Shown here one piece after another: positions 24,051 through 31,678 of a stretch of 45,494 nt of DNA. The stretch is taken from contig JAZRIF010000001.1 of NCBI GenBank assembly GCA_045645165.1, positions 1 through 45,494 of the forward strand, written 5' to 3'. Numbering within the stretch: the stretch's first letter is position 1; each line of letters starts with the position of its first letter. The notes under the pieces were generated by a model. It was not told the origin of the DNA and did no database searches. It saw nothing but the letters and a program-made list of their open reading frames with translations. The position numbers were made by a program, and so were the translations under genes. Source of the stretch: CAMEON01 sp045645165. Its GTDB lineage: Bacteria; Bacillota; Clostridia; Oscillospirales; CAG-272.

Positions 24051-26582
24051 ATGACCAATCGGTTTACAATGAGAGCGCAAAACGCATTAAACGGCGCATT
24101 GCGAGAGGCATCCGCCTTAGGACACACTTACATCGGATCCGAACATTTGCTGCTTGGACTTCTAAAAGAAAAAGACGGCATCGCCCATAAACTCATGACA
24201 GTACGAGGCGTTAACGAGGAAAAATATCGGGCAGCAATCATTGATTTATCCGGAGCAGGCGCAGAAAGTCGTGTTTCTCCTTCTGATATGACCCCGCGGG
24301 TGCGAAAGATCATCCTGGATTCTGCCACGGAGGCTTCCCGTTGCGGCCAGTCCTACGTAGGTACGGAACATTTACTTCTGGCGCTATTGGAGGAACCCAA
24401 CTGTGTGGCGGTACGGCTTTTGGAATCGGTAGGAATCTCTCCGGAAGAATTACGACAGGATGTTACCAACTTTTTGACCACAACGCCCGGGAATAACTTG
24501 TCCGACGGGTTCGGCAGGAATACGGATTCGAATTCCCGCACGAACAGTCGATACCGAGAAGAACATTCCCGGGATGAAATACGAAGTGGACGACGAGAAA
24601 ACGCACGGGAGAATGAAACATCCGAGGAACACATTCCCGGCATGCCTACCTTGTCTAAATACGGCCGAGACCTGACTGCTAAAGCACGCAACGGCAAGCT
24701 TGACCCCATCATCGGGCGGGATCTTGAAACGGCACGTCTGATCCGCATACTGTCCAGAAGACAAAAAAATAACCCCTGTCTGATTGGAGAACCCGGCGTC
24801 GGAAAAACCGCCGTTGTAGAAGGGCTCGCGCAACGGATTATTGAAGGTAACGTCCCCGAAAGCTTAAAAGACCGCTCCATCATAACCATTGACCTGCCCG
24901 GCATGATCGCAGGAGCCAAATACCGAGGGGAATTTGAAGATCGGTTAAAAAGCATCATGAACGAGGTGCGTAAGCACCCTTCTGTAATCCTCTTCATCGA
25001 TGAACTCCATACCATTGTAGGCGCAGGTGCAGCCGAAGGAGCTGTGGACGCCGCCAATATCCTGAAGCCCGCTCTTGCTCGCGGAGAAATTAGGGTTATC
25101 GGGTCTACCACAATCGATGAATATCGACTTCACATTGAAAAAGACGCAGCTTTGGAACGTCGATTCCAATCAATCACCGTCAGCGAGCCGAATGAAGAAG
25201 AAACATTCCGTATTCTTCTGGGACTCCGTCCCAAATACGAGGCACATCATGGCATGAAAATCACGGATGAGGCACTGCGTGCCGCAATCAAACTGTCTGT
25301 GCGGTATATTCCGGATCGATTTCTTCCGGACAAAGCCATCGATCTGATCGATGAAACTGCGGCGGCTCTGCGAATCTCTCATTTGACCACTCCACCTGAT
25401 CTGAAGCAATTGGAGGATGAATTATCCGCCATTGCACGGGAAAAGGAAGAAGCGATCAAAGCACAGGAATTTGAACGGGCGGCTAAACTCAGAGACGAGG
25501 AAATTACCAAGCAAGCAGCATTCGATCAGGCCAAAGATACCTGGACTCAGCGACCTCACAACCACGGTATTGATGATGATGCGGTAACAGCGGCTGACGT
25601 GGCAGACGTCGTGACCGAATGGACAGGGATTCCCGTATCACGTCTGATGGAAAGCGAGAGTGAACGACTGCTTCATTTGGAGGAGCAATTAAAAGAAAAG
25701 GTGATCGGTCAGGACTCTGCCGTTTCGGCTGTGGCCGGTGCCATACGGAGAGGCCGTTTGGGGTTGAAAGACCCACGGCGTCCCATAGGGTCTTTTATTT
25801 TCTTGGGACAAACCGGCGTGGGCAAAACCGAATTGACCCGTGCTTTGGCGACGGCCATGTTCGGAACAGAAAAAGCTTTGCTCCGTTTCGATATGTCCGA
25901 ATATATGGAGAAACACAGTGTGTCACGTCTCATTGGTTCTCCTCCCGGATATGTCGGGCATGAGGAGGGCGGTCAGCTCACAGAGCGTGTCCGCCGCCAA
26001 CCCTATTCCGTTATTCTGTTTGACGAGCTGGAAAAGGCACATCCTGACGTATTCAACATTCTCTTGCAGGTGTTGGATGACGGTACCCTCACCGATTCGC
26101 AAGGACGGAAGGTAGATTTCCGAAACACCGTCATCATCATGACCTCCAATTTGGGTGCCGGAGGGTTCGCGCACAAATCCGTAGGATTCGCCACGGGAAA
26201 TGCCTCCGATCAGGATCGTGAGCAAATGCTGAGTGCACTCAAATCATCCCTTCGCCCGGAATTTATCAACCGTATTGATGAGATCGTTATTTTTCAACGG
26301 TTGGGTGAAAGTGAGATACACCGCATCGCATCTATGTTGTTGGAAGAAATCGGGGCGCGAGTAAAAAGTTTGGGCATTGATATTACCTTTTCAGAAGATA
26401 TTATATCACGCTTGACCAAAGAAGGCCACAATCCACTTTACGGTGCCCGTCCTTTACGACGTGCGGCTGTAAGGCTCATTGAAGAACCGTTGGCACACGG
26501 GATGCTGAAAGGGGAAATTAAAGAAGGCGATCAGATTGTGATGAAGCTGCGGGACGGCACTCCATTTTTTGAATCCAAGTAA
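24051..26582 (+). CDS. clpC: ATP-dependent Clp protease ATPase subunit ClpC
   Basis: The 843-residue AAA+ unfoldase feeds ClpP. Two N-terminal Clp repeats (IGSEHLLLGLL, VGTEHLLLALL) bind adaptors. The first AAA module has GEPGVGKT (about 246-253) and ILFIDELHT. The middle domain carries a UVR motif (EEAIKAQEFERAAKLRDEE), as in ClpC. The second AAA module has GQTGVGKT (about 586-593) and VILFDELEKAHPDV. The VGF loop that docks on ClpP is in SVGFATG. I place the start at 24051, six nt after AAAAGGAG; an ATG at 24045 would abut the SD. A bidirectional terminator follows. Confidence 0.97.
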   Translation: MTNRFTMRAQNALNGALREASALGHTYIGSEHLLLGLLKEKDGIAHKLMTVRGVNEEKYRAAIIDLSGAGAESRVSPSDMTPRVRKIILDSATEASRCGQSYVGTEHLLLALLEEPNCVAVRLLESVGISPEELRQDVTNFLTTTPGNNLSDGFGRNTDSNSRTNSRYREEHSRDEIRSGRRENARENETSEEHIPGMPTLSKYGRDLTAKARNGKLDPIIGRDLETARLIRILSRRQKNNPCLIGEPGVGKTAVVEGLAQRIIEGNVPESLKDRSIITIDLPGMIAGAKYRGEFEDRLKSIMNEVRKHPSVILFIDELHTIVGAGAAEGAVDAANILKPALARGEIRVIGSTTIDEYRLHIEKDAALERRFQSITVSEPNEEETFRILLGLRPKYEAHHGMKITDEALRAAIKLSVRYIPDRFLPDKAIDLIDETAAALRISHLTTPPDLKQLEDELSAIAREKEEAIKAQEFERAAKLRDEEITKQAAFDQAKDTWTQRPHNHGIDDDAVTAADVADVVTEWTGIPVSRLMESESERLLHLEEQLKEKVIGQDSAVSAVAGAIRRGRLGLKDPRRPIGSFIFLGQTGVGKTELTRALATAMFGTEKALLRFDMSEYMEKHSVSRLIGSPPGYVGHEEGGQLTERVRRQPYSVILFDELEKAHPDVFNILLQVLDDGTLTDSQGRKVDFRNTVIIMTSNLGAGGFAHKSVGFATGNASDQDREQMLSALKSSLRPEFINRIDEIVIFQRLGESEIHRIASMLLEEIGARVKSLGIDITFSEDIISRLTKEGHNPLYGARPLRRAAVRLIEEPLAHGMLKGEIKEGDQIVMKLRDGTPFFESK

Positions 26583-26587
26583 GCAGG

Positions 26588-26619
26588 AAAAAGGAACCCT
26601 CATAAAGGGGTTCCTTTTT
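26588..26619. terminator. Bidirectional rho-independent terminator
   Basis: A 12-bp stem, AAAAAGGAACCC/GGGTTCCTTTTT, with an 8-nt loop ends in a T-run on both strands. It serves clpC on the plus strand and the convergent GH99-like gene on the minus strand. Confidence 0.85.
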
Positions 26620-26633
26620 CGTTTTAAATATTT

Positions 26634-29600
26634 TTACTCTCTACGTTTCCTGATCAGAATGCATCCGACTGCCGTCATGAGCAACGCAATCGGCGCAATC
26701 ACGACCGATTTACATCCCTTCTCCTTTTGAGTCGGATCCGTAGTAGTCATACCCTCTCCACCGTTCGCTCCATTTTGGTCGACGGTCTCCTCGCCGGCAC
26801 CATCGGAGGTAGTTTCTTCCTCGTCAGGGGATGCCTGACCCAAATTCAGGGTATTCACAAGATGCTGATCGGGAACGTAGGTTACCTCAGAGTAGTTCCC
26901 TCCCAAAAGAGTCTCCACACGGCTTCCATCGGCAATTTGGGAAGCGTAGGCAATATAGAGATTTGCGCACTCCATGGTCTGATTTCTCGTAGTCAAAGCG
27001 ATCTGAGAACCTGCGGAGTTAATACGGGTATTCTCCACTGTCAGCACTTCTTTTCCGGTTGCATCGCACAGAATAGCTTTCCCGTAGTACTCCTGTCCGG
27101 TACCGTCGCTCTCATACACCACGCCGGGATTCTCAAGCTTGACCGAGCACATGAGCACATCGTTGAAATAGATCGACATTCTCTCGCAATCATCCACCAC
27201 ACGGAGCTTGAACCAACCGTTCTCGTCAGGTTGGAATTTACCGTCGTAGGGGAATTTATAGGAGGCAGAAGCGACACCCAAGCCGTCGGCGGCATAACGC
27301 TTGATACGGATAGTAATCGCATTGGGCTCGGGATAAATACCGACACCCGAGCCTGCGGTGGAGGAACCGCCGTGCGTGCGGCCACCATTTTCAGCATACC
27401 AATCCCATTCAAAATAATTGAATACCTGATCCACGTTGAAGTTCGCCGGGTTCTTAGGAACATACGCACCGGGCATTTCGCCACGAATATATACAGCGCT
27501 ATTCCCGTAATCCACCATGTGAATATCAGAAGAAAATTCATAGGAACCCTCCACGTCATTCCAGGTACGGAGATCACAGTAACCTTTCAGACGCAGATAA
27601 TTCCCGGTATTCCCCTTCATCACCTGAACCGTACAGTTGTTCGTACCCTTTGCGAGCTCAAATTGTTCGGCAATGGGTGTATTTTCAACGAACGTACCTG
27701 CTTTTATGGTGTCCATATCATAAAGCACGTCGATCACCGTGTCCTTGATCGAAATATCCAAATCAGTCGAAGGCTTTTGAACCGCGGCGCCGTTTGAAAG
27801 AGCCGTTCCCTCTTCGGTCACCAGAACGGTCTTCTCAACGGGCGTTGTTTCATACGTATCGCAAATATACGTATAGCCAAAACGATTGTCGGGAGCCGTA
27901 TCACCCAGATCCATAAAGGCCATGGGATCGCCGTTCTTTACCGAGTTGTCCGACCATTTGAAGATCATTTTTTCCAGTTTACCATGAATCCCCAACAGAT
28001 TCTTGGAAAGGCGGACAGTCATATACGCGCCATTGATACAGTAGTATGCACCACCTACGACCTCGGACTCAAAGGAGTTATCCTTAAATTTTTCCACGGT
28101 TACGACAAAGGAATCACGGTCGCGGTTCAGAATGTAATCATATCCCTCCCAACCGGTCGTTACGTCGCCGTCCACATTGAGGTAGAGGTTCATCCACTCA
28201 GTATTGTTGTCAATGATGATATCGTGAGAGGTCTTGACCAGGAAGTACAGATTGTTCTCATCCTGAGAAACCTTGGCGTATTCAAAATCGTTACGGCCGG
28301 TATTATTGATATAGCGGAAATCCGCATCGTAACTGACGGTATTCCGATGCTCTACGTCGTAGAGGGAATCCATGTATGTCAGTTCGATGGCATCCCAAGT
28401 GGACAGATCATAGATATTAACCGAGGTCTGATGATCGGCAACGGGAGTTGCACCAATACCCTTGAACTGACGGATATAATCCACCATCTGGTAGTAGTAA
28501 TTATCTCCGATACCGTAGCCGTCCTGATTCCGCATGGGCTCACCGTCGCGGGAGAATTCACAGTTGAACTGATCCACATAGGTAAATTTAGCCGTAGTAT
28601 TCGCCATGTTCTGGGCATTGTCCGAATGGAAGCATCCCGCGATCCACTCATTCCAGCCCGTGATCATCATGACGAAGGGATCATCAGCGGCAATATTCTC
28701 GTTGACGAGATAGTTGACCGCACCGAACTGGGATTCAAAGCAGAGTCCCTTCCCTGCTTGCTCTACGGAGGAGAACTCCATGTCACCCTTGCCATTGTTA
28801 GGCTCGCGATTGTTGACGAAGCTACGGCCCTTGCTCATAGTGGGATGATGACCCATAGCAACTGCCAAGGATTCAAAGTTTCCCTCTCCATCGCGTCCCC
28901 AGCCTCCGTTTTTCAGTTGTACCTTACGGGTACCCGAATCAGGCTTATAGATATATTCCTGCAACCATGCCCAGTAGTTATCCGCATCGGTCCAAGCCCA
29001 GCTTCCGCGAACAGTGAATTTCTCGTCCACTTGCTTCTTGGTGGTACCAGACAGGCCGGAATAATTTCCGAAAACCAAGGGCTTTCCTTCCCACATGAAG
29101 AACAGCTCGCTGTACTTATCCCAGTTCTCGTCGGAATAAACCGTAGTGAACAGCTTCTGCATATTGGACTGGAAGGTAGCGGGGGTATCTCCGTTGAAGA
29201 ACACGATCTGGGGAGTATCAATGCCCTCTTTCCGCATTTCCAACCAGGTATCGAACAGAGCGGTATGACCGGGGATGAATACCTCAGCGTTGGAAACGTC
29301 CAGATAGATGAAGTCCACACCTGCTTGTTCCAGCATATAGGCGTGCTTGCGATACACCCAAGTATCGGTATTGATGTAGTAGCCGAAGTAGGGCTCTGCC
29401 CAATAGGCTTCGCCGCCATTGTTCTCGATATACTTGATGGTTTCCTCTGCGCCCAACTCCAGGTATAGCTTGGTATTATCCTGTACATGCACGCCTGCAC
29501 CGACCCAGCAAAGGAAGTAGAACAGGCCTACGTAGCGGTTGTCCTTGGGATCGCCCGTCTCGGTATGATCGGCCACAGTGCGGTCCAAGGCATCGTGAGC

Positions 29601-30431
29601 CGTCCAAGTGGAATAATCGATCTTGCGGAGCTCCTCTGCTTCGGGAATGTTGCGAGTCTCCTCCACGTTGGTGAAGATCACATTATCGACGTAGCCGTCG
29701 ATATCCCGCATATCCAGCGAGAAGTATCCCGAGGTATATAATTTACACTCGTTTGTCTCCGCCTTCACGACACCGTCAGCTCCGCAAAAGGCCAAATAGC
29801 CATCTTCGGAGTACGTAACAGATGCGATCACGGTTTCTCCGCAAGAAAGCGTGATGGTATCCAGCCCTTCATGCAGAGTAAAATTCTTGGTCTCTGCCAA
29901 AGATATCGGCATGGCAACCGTTGTCTCCAGACCGCACTCGGGTTCAAAGATTCGCATGGAATCGGTACCGTTGAAGGTAAACCAAATACCACGCTTCGAG
30001 GCATCCGCCGTTACGCGAGAGGTGCGAACGCCCAAATACACGGTGCCCCCCGTAAGCTTCAGATCAAAGCTCAGATACCCTTCCTCCAAGCCGTAATCGT
30101 CACCCAATCCGACGGCTGAGCCAAAAACAAAGTCCTTCCCCGCTTTCGTTGTCAGCGCCCCATCCACAATCTCTGCATTGGCGCGGTTGCTCATGGCAAT
30201 CGCCGTATCCGTAGCGTAATGGTTGATACGATCCAGCGAGAAGTCATATCCATGCGTTACCAAATTTCGAGTCATAAAATCGTAATCGTATCCGCCTACG
30301 TGCTCGGTAATCGGCGTACCCATATATACGGCTTCTGCATCTTCGGCATAAACAGCAGGAGCAATCGCAATGCTACCGCTCAACGTCAAAGCGGCTAAGG
30401 TGGCAGCTAAAAAACGTTTCCAATTCTTCAT
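26634..30431 (-). CDS. Secreted, membrane-anchored GH99-like/DUF5010-type surface protein
   Basis: The 1265-residue protein has a classical signal peptide (KNWKRFLAATLAALTL..., likely cleavage after VYA, about residue 29). Residues ~40-270 form a beta-sandwich that looks carbohydrate-binding. Residues ~295-660 are a TIM-barrel-like domain (YVGLFYFLCWVGAG, AGVDFIYLDVSNAEVF, ITGWNEWIAG) of the GH71/GH99-like/DUF5010 type, a group including endo-alpha-mannosidase relatives. Residues ~690-860 resemble a CBM9/DOMON sandwich (VSQDENNLYFLVKTSHD, MNLYLNVDGD). Another sandwich spans ~900-1180. An acidic Thr-rich linker leads to GCKS, one hydrophobic helix and RKRRE, a C-terminal anchor without LPXTG. 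It probably digests host or plant glycans at the surface. The SD AAAGGAG is strong. Confidence 0.7.
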   Translation of the reverse strand: MKNWKRFLAATLAALTLSGSIAIAPAVYAEDAEAVYMGTPITEHVGGYDYDFMTRNLVTHGYDFSLDRINHYATDTAIAMSNRANAEIVDGALTTKAGKDFVFGSAVGLGDDYGLEEGYLSFDLKLTGGTVYLGVRTSRVTADASKRGIWFTFNGTDSMRIFEPECGLETTVAMPISLAETKNFTLHEGLDTITLSCGETVIASVTYSEDGYLAFCGADGVVKAETNECKLYTSGYFSLDMRDIDGYVDNVIFTNVEETRNIPEAEELRKIDYSTWTAHDALDRTVADHTETGDPKDNRYVGLFYFLCWVGAGVHVQDNTKLYLELGAEETIKYIENNGGEAYWAEPYFGYYINTDTWVYRKHAYMLEQAGVDFIYLDVSNAEVFIPGHTALFDTWLEMRKEGIDTPQIVFFNGDTPATFQSNMQKLFTTVYSDENWDKYSELFFMWEGKPLVFGNYSGLSGTTKKQVDEKFTVRGSWAWTDADNYWAWLQEYIYKPDSGTRKVQLKNGGWGRDGEGNFESLAVAMGHHPTMSKGRSFVNNREPNNGKGDMEFSSVEQAGKGLCFESQFGAVNYLVNENIAADDPFVMMITGWNEWIAGCFHSDNAQNMANTTAKFTYVDQFNCEFSRDGEPMRNQDGYGIGDNYYYQMVDYIRQFKGIGATPVADHQTSVNIYDLSTWDAIELTYMDSLYDVEHRNTVSYDADFRYINNTGRNDFEYAKVSQDENNLYFLVKTSHDIIIDNNTEWMNLYLNVDGDVTTGWEGYDYILNRDRDSFVVTVEKFKDNSFESEVVGGAYYCINGAYMTVRLSKNLLGIHGKLEKMIFKWSDNSVKNGDPMAFMDLGDTAPDNRFGYTYICDTYETTPVEKTVLVTEEGTALSNGAAVQKPSTDLDISIKDTVIDVLYDMDTIKAGTFVENTPIAEQFELAKGTNNCTVQVMKGNTGNYLRLKGYCDLRTWNDVEGSYEFSSDIHMVDYGNSAVYIRGEMPGAYVPKNPANFNVDQVFNYFEWDWYAENGGRTHGGSSTAGSGVGIYPEPNAITIRIKRYAADGLGVASASYKFPYDGKFQPDENGWFKLRVVDDCERMSIYFNDVLMCSVKLENPGVVYESDGTGQEYYGKAILCDATGKEVLTVENTRINSAGSQIALTTRNQTMECANLYIAYASQIADGSRVETLLGGNYSEVTYVPDQHLVNTLNLGQASPDEEETTSDGAGEETVDQNGANGGEGMTTTDPTQKEKGCKSVVIAPIALLMTAVGCILIRKRRE

Positions 30432-30460
30432 AAGGATTCTCCTTTGAAATAGATGTATTC

Positions 30461-30489
30461 ATTATACACAATCTCCTGCTGTTTTGCAA
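30461..30489 (-). promoter_or_regulatory. Sigma-A-type promoter of the GH99-like gene
   Basis: TTGCAA (30489-30484), a 17-nt spacer and TATAAT (30466-30461) read on the minus strand, 30 nt upstream of the start. Spacing is ideal and the -10 perfect. Confidence 0.75.
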
Positions 30490-30533
30490 TAGTATTCCGC
30501 GAACTTTGTGCACATTGCTATGATAAAAAAGCA

Positions 30534-30560
30534 AAAACTGCCGCATGAAGCGGCAGTTTT
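30534..30560 (-). terminator. Rho-independent terminator after the small lipoprotein gene
   Basis: An 11-bp stem, AAAACTGCCGC/GCGGCAGTTTT, with a 5-nt loop is followed on the minus strand by TTTTTGCTTTTTT. It lies 22 bp after the stop of the lipoprotein gene and isolates it from the GH99-like gene. Confidence 0.85.
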
Positions 30561-30582
30561 CAAACTACTCGTATGATGGAAA

Positions 30583-30996
30583 TTAGTCCAGAACGATGAC
30601 TACGGTCTTGCCATTCACCAGAGTCTGATCCTTAATGGACTCAAACGCCTTGCTCTGACCCTCATCCTCGTAGTAAGCCTTGAAAGACTTACCGTCACCG
30701 GCCTTCAGCTCGCCAATGGCCGCCAGCAGACCCATATCGTTGAAGATCTCAAACTCTTCCTCGAACTCGCCTGCACAGAACATCTCAATGGCATGACCCA
30801 GAGTACCGTTGCACTTGGTGCTACCCTGATACTTGGTGGAAGAGCCATCCTTAATGATCAGCGTGACTTCGATGGTGGTGGTAGCAGCGGTCTCAGCAAC
30901 AGTGGTCTCTTCGGTCTCGCCGCTATCGCAAGCGATACATACGGAGCCAAGCAGGCAAAGAGCCATGATCACAGCCAGAATCTTCAGAAGTTTCAT
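30583..30996 (-). CDS. Small lipoprotein, DUF4430-like
   Basis: The 137-residue protein has a lipoprotein signal peptide (MKLLKILAVIMALCLLGSV, then CIAC with the lipidated Cys at about residue 25), a Thr/Glu linker, and a ~95-residue beta domain (TIEVTLIIKDGSS, TLGHAIEMFC, DGKSFKAYYEDEG, VNGKTVVIVLD). The pattern is reminiscent of DUF4430/transcobalamin-C-like surface domains, but the match is by eye. The start is at 30996 because GGAGG lies 8 nt upstream; an ATG at 31011 overlaps that SD. It is a single-gene unit with a perfect promoter and terminator, so it is probably abundant. Confidence 0.6.
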   Translation of the reverse strand: MKLLKILAVIMALCLLGSVCIACDSGETEETTVAETAATTTIEVTLIIKDGSSTKYQGSTKCNGTLGHAIEMFCAGEFEEEFEIFNDMGLLAAIGELKAGDGKSFKAYYEDEGQSKAFESIKDQTLVNGKTVVIVLD

Positions 30997-31029
30997 GTTG
31001 AATTCCTCCAAAATGTATTTTGCAAAAGT

Positions 31030-31058
31030 ATTATACTACATTCGGGATAAATTGTCAA
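31030..31058 (-). promoter_or_regulatory. Perfect consensus sigma-A promoter of the small lipoprotein gene
   Basis: TTGACA (31058-31053), 17 nt and TATAAT (31035-31030) on the minus strand match consensus in both hexamers. It predicts strong constitutive transcription of the lipoprotein gene, whose start is 34 nt downstream of the -10. Confidence 0.9.
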
Positions 31059-31123
31059 CGGCTTTACGCAAAAATTCACATAATAACCAAATCAAGGAAA
31101 CTTTTCTTGTGCATTGTGTCATT

Positions 31124-31627
31124 CTACGCATGCAGAATCACCGCAAGCTGTAGAAAAAACAAGCAAATCTGCCACAGGGAAAACCCGAAAACTATGATGG
31201 AGGCGACTTTTCCGATTTGCCACCAGGATAACGTGCAGATAACGGCACAAACCGCGGATAGGCATAGGCAGATCCAGGATAGAATCAACCAGAATTTTCC
31301 AAACAATAGAATATACCATACAAGTGAAAATCCTACTGCCAATACCATAAAGGTACAGCCCCGCCACAGATGCACATCCCGTCGGATATTCCCCGCCGGA
31401 AACGACAGCAGGTATCCCGCTGATGCCCCCACCAAAACGTAAGTGCCCAACCATAACAGTCCCATGAGCCACATAGGCGGTAACGCAAGGGTAGCGCCCA
31501 GTTTGTGGAGAATGATCAGTGGACTGCCCACAGCCAACCGGGTCAAAAGCACTACTGTTAAAACGATTCCGCCACCCAAAAGAACCGGCAAGGTCAAAAC
31601 GTGATCGTTTTGTTTTGTATTGTACAT
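31124..31627 (-). CDS. TspO/MBR-like five-helix membrane protein
   Basis: The 167-residue protein has five predicted membrane helices and a TspO-like layout: LPPMWLMGLLWLGTYVLVGA (helix 2, cf. PPxWxFxxxWxxLYxLMG), FSLVWYILLFGKFWLI (cf. W-x-x-LFF), CTLSWWQIGKVASIIVFGF and a final SLWQICLFFLQLAVI (cf. PYxxWxxFAxxLN). TspO proteins bind porphyrins or sterols. Several signature residues differ, including the PY before the final Trp, so this is a divergent member or an analogue. I chose ATG 31627 because AGGGGGG lies about 8 nt upstream; the longer ATG at 31666 has no better signal. It is downstream of the PBP gene by 51 bp and possibly co-transcribed. Confidence 0.5.
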   Translation of the reverse strand: MYNTKQNDHVLTLPVLLGGGIVLTVVLLTRLAVGSPLIILHKLGATLALPPMWLMGLLWLGTYVLVGASAGYLLSFPAGNIRRDVHLWRGCTFMVLAVGFSLVWYILLFGKFWLILSWICLCLSAVCAVICTLSWWQIGKVASIIVFGFSLWQICLFFLQLAVILHA

Positions 31628-31678
31628 CACACGGCCCCCCTCTCTGCTTTGGCATAGACTATGCAAAGTTTCTTGCTA

